This document shows, in pieces, positions 1 to 5,728 of a DNA stretch of 18,824 nt. The notes beneath the pieces were generated by a model. That model had not been told where the DNA came from, ran no database searches, and saw only the letters and a list, made by a program, of their open reading frames with translations. The DNA lies in the NCBI GenBank assembly GCA_000997465.1, contig LCBW01000018.1, positions 1-18,824 on the forward strand, read 5' to 3'. The position numbers and the translations under genes are program-made. Position 1 is the first letter of the stretch. Every line of letters begins with the position of its first letter. The stretch comes from Parcubacteria group bacterium GW2011_GWC1_41_7. Lineage in GTDB: Bacteria; Patescibacteriota; Minisyncoccia; UBA6257; HR35.

Positions 1-1082
1 GTTTTTATATAGGGAATTGAATCCTTTATAAAATCAATATCTTGGTTTTTTAATGATTTAAAATTTTGTTCAAAGAGCAGCGCCGAAACTGCCTGTGCTT
101 CTTGTGCTATTTTTTCTCCATGGATCATTTTTGTCAGCTCATACGCAAGAGCTTTTTGAATTCCTCTCAATTCCCTTGCGACATTCCACTCATTTTCTAT
201 TTTTTCAATTTCTCCTCTTTCTTTAAAAGAAAAATATTTTAAGAGTGTCGGCGCCATCTCATCATCGCTATTTAATAAAAACTGATAAAAGGCAAACGGA
301 TGTGTTTTTTCAGGATCTAACCACATAGCTGTTCCACTTTCAGTTTTCCCAAATTTTTTACCTGTTTTGGGGTTCACTATAAGCGGAATTGAAAGCGCAT
401 ACGTATTTTTCCCTGTTTTTTTACGGATAAGTTCAATTCCCTGCACCATATTTCCCCACTGATCTGACCCCCCAATTTGTGCCTGACACTCATATTCTTC
501 ATGTAATTTCAAAAAATCATATGCCTGCAACAATTGGTAGGTAAATTCCGCGTATGACATTCCCTCCTTTTTGTCCATGCGCGTTTTTACGGTTTCTAGG
601 TCCAGCATCGCATTTACAGTTACAAATTTTCCCGCATCACGCAAAAATTCAATCAGCTGTACTTTTTCAAGCCACTGCGCATTATCAACCACGCTGAGCG
701 TAGGGTGAGGTGCGCTTCGCGCACTAATTATTTTTGTTGCACTGTTTTTCAAAAGCGCATCAATTTGTTTTTTCAACTTTTTTTTATTTTCTTCAACAGC
801 ATCGCGCGATAGCACAGGCCGTTCTTTTTCTTTTCCAGATGGGTCTCCGATGAGCGCGGTTCCGCCGCCCATAATAACAATTGCGCTGTGTCCAGCGTCA
901 ACTGCTCGCTTGAGAGTTAAAAGTCCAAATAAATGTCCAACATGCAAAGAATCGCCAGTCGGGTCAATTCCTATATACAGCGTTGTTTTCTTTTTCAAAA
1001 CTTCTTCAATGCCGGGAGTTTTTTGGAATGCAATCCCCCGCCATGTAAGTTCTTCTAAAAAATGTGAGAATTTTTTATCCAT
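1..1082 (-). CDS. tyrS: Tyrosyl-tRNA synthetase, 3' end cut by window edge
   Basis: Charges tRNA-Tyr with tyrosine in the cytoplasm. I translated 360 uninterrupted codons from the ATG at 1082-1080 to the window edge. The class I HIGH-type motif appears as HVGH at residues 47-50, after an LYIGIDPTG stretch. The KMSKS-type loop appears as KFGKT at about residue 243, the form typical of bacterial TyrRS. The middle carries the QIGGSDQWGN signature expected for tyrosine recognition. Family members are usually about 400-430 residues, so only the C-terminal end (probably the rest of an S4-like RNA-binding domain) is missing. An in-frame TAA lies 15 nt upstream, so the ATG at 1082 is the only ATG start. 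There is no Shine-Dalgarno sequence; a TAAAAT box lies 6 nt upstream. The gene diverges from the plus-strand GC-rich gene at 1224. Confidence 0.96.
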   Translation of the reverse strand, partial: MDKKFSHFLEELTWRGIAFQKTPGIEEVLKKKTTLYIGIDPTGDSLHVGHLFGLLTLKRAVDAGHSAIVIMGGGTALIGDPSGKEKERPVLSRDAVEENKKKLKKQIDALLKNSATKIISARSAPHPTLSVVDNAQWLEKVQLIEFLRDAGKFVTVNAMLDLETVKTRMDKKEGMSYAEFTYQLLQAYDFLKLHEEYECQAQIGGSDQWGNMVQGIELIRKKTGKNTYALSIPLIVNPKTGKKFGKTESGTAMWLDPEKTHPFAFYQFLLNSDDEMAPTLLKYFSFKERGEIEKIENEWNVARELRGIQKALAYELTKMIHGEKIAQEAQAVSALLFEQNFKSLKNQDIDFIKDSIPYIK

Positions 1083-1088
1083 ATGATC

Positions 1089-1094
1089 ATTTTA
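1089..1094 (-). promoter_or_regulatory. Candidate -10 box of tyrS (leaderless)
   Basis: On the minus strand this reads TAAAAT and leaves exactly 6 nt before the tyrS ATG, so transcription would begin at or next to the start codon. The -35 region is weak (a TTTTGA-like hexamer). The same 6-nt spacing occurs at three other minus-strand genes in the window. Confidence 0.5.
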
Positions 1095-1133
1095 TAACAA
1101 AAAATCAATATCAAAATAAGAAAATAATGATAT

Positions 1134-1162
1134 TTGACAAAATTACTCTTATATACTAAAAT
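1134..1162 (+). promoter_or_regulatory. Promoter of GC-rich mini gene 1
   Basis: A perfect TTGACA (1134-1139), 17-nt spacer and TAAAAT (1157-1162) form a strong housekeeping-type promoter. Transcription would start near 1169, giving a leader of about 55 nt. The stretch from TTGACA to about 1177 is closely similar to the promoter at 1752-1795. Confidence 0.82.
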
Positions 1163-1178
1163 AAATTTAGCAACCAAT

Positions 1179-1223
1179 TCTCGGGGCAAACCTGAGATGG
1201 CCTAGAAAGGTGGTGAAAACCAC
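1179..1223 (+). promoter_or_regulatory. Structured leader with GAAA-capped hairpin touching the start codon
   Basis: The leader can form a stem CTCGGG/CCTGAG (one G-U pair) at about 1180-1196. Next to the gene, GTGGT (1210-1214), a GAAA loop (1215-1218) and ACCAC (1219-1223) form a perfect 5-bp hairpin ending on the base before the ATG at 1224. The likely ribosome-binding segment AAAGGTGG overlaps the 5' arm, so the hairpin could hide it. That regulatory role is inferred. Confidence 0.6.
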
Positions 1224-1580
1224 ATGCCACTGACTGATGAACAACGCAAACAGGTGGACCTAGAAAAGGCGTTTACGCTCCTCTCCTCGCTCGCCTGTGA
1301 GGCGTGCCTCGTTCCCATGAACGAAGAGCGTCTCGCTCGTCTCGTGCATGGGCCTGAGTACTGCCAGTCCTACGAAGATCTGGCAGAAGAGGTCAGACGT
1401 GGAGATTCCGAGTTCTTCGAGCTTGTAGAGGGTTTGCAGAAACTCGGTATGGAGTGCCTGGACGGCATGGTGATTCTCCTGGCAGGGTTCTGTCAGGGTC
1501 GGATCGCCGTTGAGTGCGCTCGGCGCACCCAACTTCCGCCCAGCGAGCACGTTCGCCCACACCCACGCCCACACCACTAG
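1224..1580 (+). CDS. GC-rich Cys/His small protein, unknown function (mini unit 1)
   Basis: I do not recognise this 118-residue protein. It has no signal peptide or membrane helix. It looks mainly helical and acidic, with six cysteines (C25-x2-C28, C47, C78, C90, C98) and a Pro/His-rich tail (HPRPHH at the end) that could bind metal. Coding is supported by a strong promoter, a structured leader with a ribosome-binding site, the ATG choice, and a terminator about 70 nt after the stop. The opposite-strand frame over 1260-1631 lacks these signals. Base and codon use (CTC, GAG, TGC, CAC) is far more GC-rich than the AT-rich neighbours, suggesting transfer or a distinct constraint. A helix beginning LEKAFTLL resembles LETAYTLL in the next plus-strand gene, so the two may be distant relatives. 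Confidence 0.7.
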   Translation: MPLTDEQRKQVDLEKAFTLLSSLACEACLVPMNEERLARLVHGPEYCQSYEDLAEEVRRGDSEFFELVEGLQKLGMECLDGMVILLAGFCQGRIAVECARRTQLPPSEHVRPHPRPHH

Positions 1581-1631
1581 GACATCAACAAAAACATCAC
1601 GACACGCAAAACGTGCCGATAGGCGTTGCAA

Positions 1632-1642
1632 CCCCTTCGGGG
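1632..1642 (+). other. UUCG tetraloop hairpin in the 3' region of mini gene 1
   Basis: CCC, then C(TTCG)G, then GGG forms a very stable short hairpin 50 nt after the stop codon and just ahead of the terminator at 1649. It may protect the transcript 3' end. Confidence 0.5.
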
Positions 1643-1648
1643 CTACGC

Positions 1649-1684
1649 ATGCGGCTTATCCTTTGGGACGCCGCATTTTCTTTT
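1649..1684 (+). terminator. Intrinsic terminator of mini gene 1; also a GCGGC...GCCGC repeat copy
   Basis: ATGCGGC (1649-1655) pairs perfectly with GCCGCAT (1670-1676), followed by TTTTCTTTT. The GCGGCTTAT...GCCGC form is shared with hairpins at 7382, 9885 and 13957, so this terminator belongs to a dispersed family. Confidence 0.8.
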
Positions 1685-1692
1685 GCAATAAA

Positions 1693-1732
1693 ACACTCTC
1701 CAAAATCGACGATCGTCGATTTTGGAGAGTGT
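1693..1732 (+). repeat. Perfect 40-bp palindrome
   Basis: Twenty bases from 1693 to 1712 are followed without spacer by their exact reverse complement (1713-1732). The centre is GACGATCGTC. As RNA it would fold into an 18-bp stem with a GATC loop. It lies between the terminator of mini gene 1 and the promoter of mini gene 2. It could be a protein-binding or resolution site, a second terminator (no T-run follows directly), or an assembly join. Confidence 0.9.
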
Positions 1733-1751
1733 CAGTAATTTCTTTTATAGA

Positions 1752-1780
1752 TTGACAGATTGTATTTTATATGCGAAAAT
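1752..1780 (+). promoter_or_regulatory. Promoter of GC-rich mini gene 2
   Basis: TTGACA (1752-1757), a 17-nt spacer and GAAAAT (1775-1780). The following AAATTTAG is identical to the promoter of mini gene 1, and the distance from the -10 box to the start codon is 61 nt in both. Confidence 0.75.
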
Positions 1781-1798
1781 AAATTTAGTAATCAAACA

Positions 1799-1836
1799 CC
1801 TCGCCTACCCGTAAAGGATCCAGCGAGGAACAGGAG
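1799..1836 (+). promoter_or_regulatory. Leader hairpin and Shine-Dalgarno of mini gene 2
   Basis: CCTCGC (1799-1804) pairs perfectly with GCGAGG (1823-1828). An AGGAG Shine-Dalgarno (1832-1836) follows, 5 nt before the ATG at 1842, and fixes that start. Confidence 0.65.
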
Positions 1837-1841
1837 CAGTC

Positions 1842-2117
1842 ATGCCGAAAGGATTCGATCCCCTCATGCCCACCTCCCACAGGATCGGAGCATGGTGCAG
1901 GTGCCGCGCAGGTTGCACCTGCGAGCACTGCACACAACTTCAAGAAGTTCAAGATGCGCTGGAAACAGCGTATACGCTTCTTGAGGAACCGCTCGTTCGA
2001 AGTACCCGGCGGTTTATTGAAGAAGGGGTGGGTAAGCTCGAACGCGAACTGGCGGGGCTCGTCCTCATCGACCCCGAGATCTTCGCTCGCATGCCTGTAG
2101 CGCCTCGGGTTTTCTGA
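1842..2117 (+). CDS. GC-rich Cys-cluster small protein, unknown function (mini unit 2)
   Basis: This 91-residue protein is not one I recognise. The N-terminal third carries a dense cysteine cluster (C19, C21, C25, C27, C30, with H29 and H13 near), spaced C-x-C-x3-C-x-C-x2-C. This suggests zinc or iron-sulfur binding, which is inference from spacing only. The rest is a charged helical stretch (about residues 33-75). No signal peptide or membrane helix is visible. AGGAG lies 5 nt before the ATG. The stop codon TGA sits in the loop of the terminator hairpin. Codon use is GC-rich, unlike the AT-rich genes around it. Promoter and spacing copy those of the 1224-1580 gene, and LETAYTLL resembles LEKAFTLL there, so the pair may be an old duplication. 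Confidence 0.72.
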   Translation: MPKGFDPLMPTSHRIGAWCRCRAGCTCEHCTQLQEVQDALETAYTLLEEPLVRSTRRFIEEGVGKLERELAGLVLIDPEIFARMPVAPRVF

Positions 2118-2145
2118 ACCGTCGGAAAACCTATTTTATTTTTTT
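2108..2145 (+). terminator. Intrinsic terminator of mini gene 2
   Basis: GGTTTTC (2108-2114) pairs with GAAAACC (2125-2131) and is followed by TATTTTATTTTTTT. The stop codon of the gene is in the loop. Confidence 0.85.
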
Positions 2146-2155
2146 ACACTACGTT

Positions 2156-2305
2156 TTATTCAACGGTTATAAATGACTTGATAGAGCAATTTTTTCCAAA
2201 CGTTGTGTCTGCAATAGCAATAGTTGATGTTCCTACTTTTTTCATAATAAAATCTGGAAATTTATTTAAATCTTTTTGGGTAATTTCAACATTTATATAA
2301 CTACT
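2156..2305 (-). pseudogene. Out-of-frame C-terminal continuation of the secreted hypothetical protein
   Basis: On the minus strand a frame without a good start reads about 50 clean codons from 2305 to a TAA at 2156-2158, including YINVEITQKDLNKF and TTFGKNCSIKSF. The composition looks coding. It begins where the upstream gene (2301-2873) stops, in a different frame. Skipping one base at the TAG (2303-2301) would join the two into a protein of about 239 residues. This suggests a frameshift, real or a sequence error, rather than a separate gene. Confidence 0.55.
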
Positions 2306-2873
2306 CTAAATTAAAATTTTTCAAAAAATCAAATAAGGAACCGGAGCATGAATCGTTTATATATACTCGTTCAAAATCAGAAAATGTTTGGGTTGCATTA
2401 TAGAGACACACCATACTTTTCTCAATGAGTGATGATTCTGTACTTTTTATTTCTGTTTGTTTTATGGCACACCGCGCGTTTTGTTTGCCTATAATCTCAT
2501 ACCTAAATTCATTGCCTCCACTTACAATATTCAGTGTAGCCAATTCACATATTTTAAATTTTTCTTGGAAACATCTCTCTTTTTTTATTGCATCATCTTC
2601 ATCGGCGGGAACTGCTTTTATAAATGACGCGCCAGGTTGCTTTATTTGTTTTTCAACAAGAATAATATTTCCACAATCAATAGGCATTGCATAAGAAGTA
2701 ACAGACTCTTGGTTTAATTTTTCCCCATTTGAAGATACCGAAGAGTTATTTATCTTATCTTGCCCTATTCCTTCTTGAATCTTTTGAATTTCATTCGATG
2801 TATATTCTACATAAACAGCAACACCCAACACTAAAATGAAAACGCATACGATTATAAAAAAATACTTCTTCAT
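2301..2873 (-). CDS. Membrane-anchored or secreted hypothetical protein
   Basis: The 190-residue product starts with a short basic end (MKKY) and a long hydrophobic helix (about residues 4-24), so it is a membrane-anchored or exported protein. The remainder is soluble with scattered cysteines (CGN, CFQ, CEL, CAI, CLY, CSG), compatible with disulfides outside the membrane. I recognise no domain. It starts 4 nt after the stop of the YkuK-like gene, so the two are probably co-transcribed. AAAGG lies directly before the ATG. Its frame closes at TAG 2301-2303, but coding-like sequence continues in another frame to 2156, so the annotated C-terminus is doubtful. Confidence 0.7.
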   Translation of the reverse strand: MKKYFFIIVCVFILVLGVAVYVEYTSNEIQKIQEGIGQDKINNSSVSSNGEKLNQESVTSYAMPIDCGNIILVEKQIKQPGASFIKAVPADEDDAIKKERCFQEKFKICELATLNIVSGGNEFRYEIIGKQNARCAIKQTEIKSTESSLIEKSMVCLYNATQTFSDFERVYINDSCSGSLFDFLKNFNLE

Positions 2874-2877
2874 ACCT

Positions 2878-3363
2878 TTAAATTAATCTGTCTGCGATAG
2901 TTGAGGCTGCGTAGGCATCGGGCTTAAATTTAAACGCAACACCATATCCGCGCACAAGATTTGCGATTTCGCTCATCACTGTTTGTGATTTTCCATTTTT
3001 TCCAACGTCAATGTGCATTTCAAATGAAAAGGAATCTTTTATCTCAACTAAAAGTTTAAGCAGTTCCCTGCTTACCTCCAAGCTATCCAGCGCCTCTTGC
3101 CATAGGCGCCTTTGCATTTCCATTTTTTCCTTCAGAAGTGTTCGACGCCAAAAGTACCGAGCTCCCATTCCGACTCGGTGCACCACAATAACTGATACGA
3201 AGTCAACATATTCATGGTGCCGCTCCGAGTCAGTTCCCACTAAAACTTTGTAGGAAAATTTTTCATCCGCGGCAATAAATTGCTTGATTTCGGAAATTAA
3301 TTCCGTTTCTTCAAGTTTTTTTCCGTATGCGGTTTTAAACGTTAAAGATTCTTTAGCTTCCAT
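2878..3363 (-). CDS. YkuK/DUF458-family RNase H-like protein
   Basis: The 161 residues match what I know of the YkuK (DUF458) family, predicted to have an RNase H-like fold; the biological role is not established. The family signature VLVGTDSE is at residues 40-47, with D45 as the first acidic residue of a likely metal site. HIDVG follows around residue 117, and the C-terminal KPDAYAASTIADR segment supplies two more aspartates. Length is normal for the family. There is no signal peptide, so it is cytoplasmic. A TATACT box leaves 6 nt before the ATG, suggesting its own near-leaderless transcript, while the short downstream gap indicates coupling with the secreted hypothetical gene. Confidence 0.85.
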   Translation of the reverse strand: MEAKESLTFKTAYGKKLEETELISEIKQFIAADEKFSYKVLVGTDSERHHEYVDFVSVIVVHRVGMGARYFWRRTLLKEKMEMQRRLWQEALDSLEVSRELLKLLVEIKDSFSFEMHIDVGKNGKSQTVMSEIANLVRGYGVAFKFKPDAYAASTIADRLI

Positions 3364-3369
3364 TTATTT

Positions 3370-3375
3370 AGTATA
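3370..3375 (-). promoter_or_regulatory. Candidate -10 box (TATACT) of the YkuK-like gene
   Basis: The minus-strand hexamer TATACT lies 6 nt before the ATG at 3363. No clear -35 is seen. It is one of four cases with the same 6-nt spacing. Confidence 0.5.
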
Positions 3376-3396
3376 CCCCTATCTTTTAAAAGTATG

Positions 3397-4857
3397 CTAT
3401 TGGACATACTTTGATCCATAGAGCAGTTGCGTATCTCCTTTTTTTATTTGGATATTTTGCGGCACTATAACTGAGCCGTCTTGATTCTCATATATACGAA
3501 TTGAACGCAAAGACCCTGAAAAAACCGATTCTTTATTTTGATCTTTTACGGTCAGCGCAAGCTCTATTACCATGTCAATAAGCCGCACTCGTTTTGTCTG
3601 CGCATCAATAAAAATTGTTGCAACGGCTTTTTTAAATTGTATATGTTCAATTGATGTCCCCACGATAAGCTGATTATTGTTTTTGTATGCGTTTTTTACC
3701 ACTGAATTCAAAAATGCATTATCTAAAGACGATTGGAATTTCAACATAGATTGTCCGCTTAGTGTCCCCGAATCAATATACGTGCTATTTAAAAATAAAG
3801 AAAGAGGATTTGCAATTGAATCCATTACATCATCAACGCGCGCAAATGTTTTTTCAGGAGATTGAAGTGATCGCATAATAGGCAATACCTTCTCTTGCGT
3901 AACAGTTATCGCATCCTTCCCCTTAAATTCATAATATGTTTTTTGCTGATCTTTTGAAAAAAGTGCCGGGATGTTTAAATTTATATATATGATAGGATCT
4001 GTGCGTGCATTCATGATATAAAGTGTAGAAGTTCCGCTGAGCAATTTTGAAATTCTATTGTATATTCCCGGATACCCATCATCTTTTGTATGCTGAATAT
4101 ACATATGTGAATTTTCACTGCTGCGCGAAAACTTCACGGCTAAAAAATCATGCGAGGAAAAAGAAAGTGGAATATCTTGAGAAAATATTGCAGATTGTTT
4201 TTTTAGTTCATCGGGCGCCTTCAGGACCCCTGAAAAAGAAACGATATTTTTTTCTTGATATCTAATATATTGATCTGCTGCAAGATACTGCTTTGCATGT
4301 TCAAAAATTTCTTGCGCTTCATTTTGTAATATTTGACTTTTGCCAGAAGACGACCGATAAAGATAGGAAAATCTATCTTGAGGCACAAGCGGTGCCCTTT
4401 GATTTTGAGTATCTGTGCCGAACAATCTTTGTAAAAACAATCCGGTAAATTTAAAAATATTATTTAAAACCCCCTGCGATGCCCCCGAACTTGATGCCGC
4501 AGTTTGAGGCGTTGTATTCAATAAATTTTTTTTCTGCGCAATATTTTTTTTCAGCTGGGCAATGCCCACGGGACCCAATCTTTTTCCATTTTCACTCTTT
4601 AATCCCGCTTGCGCATATATAGTTTTTATTGCAGAAATTGTTTCCGCTCCATACATGCCCGTAATTGCTTTTTCACTAAGCACCCCCGCATCAAAAAGAC
4701 ATTTTTGGACATCAGAGATTATTTTCCCTTTTTGGGAAGACATAATTGGCTGCAAATTTTTTTCATCGCATAATCCTGTGTATGCAAAAAGGACATGGGA
4801 TACTACAAGTGCTCCCACACATATAAAAACCGCTCCCAGTACGAAACGGCTCTTCAT
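3397..4857 (-). CDS. Large secreted protein with N-terminal peptidoglycan-binding-like domain
   Basis: The 486-residue product begins with a typical export signal (basic MKSR, hydrophobic residues 5-25, possible cleavage after LFA or FAY). Residues about 28-105 resemble a peptidoglycan-binding (PG_binding_1-like) three-helix domain: an early cysteine (C30), a helix with QKCLFDAG (second cysteine near residue 53, possibly a disulfide), a GMYGAET turn and a closing GPVGIAQL. A low-complexity linker (about residues 105-150) leads to a large region without any family I recognise, rich in beta-type sequence. It starts 3 nt after the permease fragment stop, so it is in the same transcript. A cell-surface role is inferred. 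Confidence 0.75.
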   Translation of the reverse strand: MKSRFVLGAVFICVGALVVSHVLFAYTGLCDEKNLQPIMSSQKGKIISDVQKCLFDAGVLSEKAITGMYGAETISAIKTIYAQAGLKSENGKRLGPVGIAQLKKNIAQKKNLLNTTPQTAASSSGASQGVLNNIFKFTGLFLQRLFGTDTQNQRAPLVPQDRFSYLYRSSSGKSQILQNEAQEIFEHAKQYLAADQYIRYQEKNIVSFSGVLKAPDELKKQSAIFSQDIPLSFSSHDFLAVKFSRSSENSHMYIQHTKDDGYPGIYNRISKLLSGTSTLYIMNARTDPIIYINLNIPALFSKDQQKTYYEFKGKDAITVTQEKVLPIMRSLQSPEKTFARVDDVMDSIANPLSLFLNSTYIDSGTLSGQSMLKFQSSLDNAFLNSVVKNAYKNNNQLIVGTSIEHIQFKKAVATIFIDAQTKRVRLIDMVIELALTVKDQNKESVFSGSLRSIRIYENQDGSVIVPQNIQIKKGDTQLLYGSKYVQ

Positions 4858-4860
4858 TAT

Positions 4861-5334
4861 TTAATCACGTAGCCCCTTTGTAATTTCAGATCCCAAAACC
4901 AAAATAGGTAAAATGGTGATAATTCCCAACACTCCCGCGAGCGTTCCTCCTACCATTACAGCAAGTAAAATAAAAATCGGATTAATAGAGAGAGCTTTCT
5001 TCATAATCATCGGAACCAGCAAATTATTTTCAAGTTGCTGAATAATTAAAAATCCCAAAAGCACCCACCAAATAAGCTGGGCATTATAAGATACTACAAT
5101 CAGCGCCGCAATGACCGCTCCGATAATGGGACCCAATATGGGAACGATTTCAGTCAATCCCGCAATAGTTCCAATGAGCGCGGCATTGGGAATTCCTAAA
5201 GATAGCATAAATATATACGTTACAACACCAATAATAAGCATGAGGGTTAGTTGCGCGGCAAACCACGAAGCAAATCTTCTGCGAGCACGCTCCCATATGC
5301 GGATAAATCGATCCTTATCTTTCATAGGAAGCAT
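4861..5334 (-). pseudogene. AI-2E/PerM-family permease, C-terminal fragment
   Basis: The 157 residues carry the conserved C-terminal half of the AI-2E (PF01594-type) membrane family: several transmembrane helices, TEIVPILGPIIGA, and IQQLENNLLVPMIMKKALSINP. Members export or transport varied substrates, and the true substrate cannot be told from sequence. The frame stays coding upstream of the ATG at 5334 (FYREVAEMLP from about 5357), so translation of this half is expected to come from the N-terminal fragment upstream. One extra T in the TTTT run at about 5358-5361 would fuse the two frames. Compared with family members of about 340 residues, roughly 90-100 residues between the halves are absent. 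Either a decayed gene or an assembly error. Confidence 0.8.
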
Positions 5335-5357
5335 CTCCGCAACTTCTCGATAAAATC

Positions 5358-5657
5358 CTAAAATTCAAGAACGAGCTGTAAATTCGGAATGAGGTTTTTG
5401 ATTTGCCCTCCAATAATAGGAAGTAATCCATAAAATGAAAAGAAAAGAATTGCAATAAATGTTGCGTAAATGAGAAAAATTCCAAATGGGAATGGAATTT
5501 TTAATTTTGATTTCATCCAGAGTGCCCAAATCTGCACCGCAGATCCGATCACAAGCGCGGTCATCGCTAAAAGAACAATATCAGATAAATACCACAACAA
5601 AAAAAGCATCAGCGGTACGCTCCAAAACACAAATGCATCTTTCCACTTAATATTCAT
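5358..5657 (-). pseudogene. AI-2E/PerM-family permease, N-terminal fragment
   Basis: From the ATG at 5657 (MNIKWKDAF) the frame gives 99 residues with three hydrophobic helices and then IKNLIPNL, which corresponds to the segment after the third helix of AI-2E permeases. It stops at TAG 5358-5360, just where the family's soluble middle region should start. The frame is open further upstream to 5711, but those codons look non-coding, and a TATAAT box lies 6 nt before the chosen ATG. Together with 4861-5334 it is a single permease gene with a frameshift and an internal gap. It lies 71 nt downstream of the M16 peptidase stop. Confidence 0.75.
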
Positions 5658-5663
5658 AAATTG

Positions 5664-5669
5664 ATTATA
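5664..5669 (-). promoter_or_regulatory. Candidate -10 box (TATAAT) of the permease gene
   Basis: The minus-strand TATAAT is 6 nt upstream of the ATG at 5657; the -35 is weak. It supports the start at 5657 rather than 5711. Confidence 0.5.
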
Positions 5670-5728
5670 TCGCAAATACTGTGCAATATAGCACCCTGTG
5701 TATAACTGCAAAAGATTAGTCGTTTGGG

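Noticed and set aside
1260..1631. 123-codon minus-strand frame opposite mini gene 1
   Set aside because: It lacks promoter, ribosome-binding site and terminator in its direction; the plus-strand frame has all three.
5658..5711. Upstream extension of the permease frame to 5711
   Set aside because: Residues look non-coding and a TATAAT box lies directly before the later ATG at 5657.
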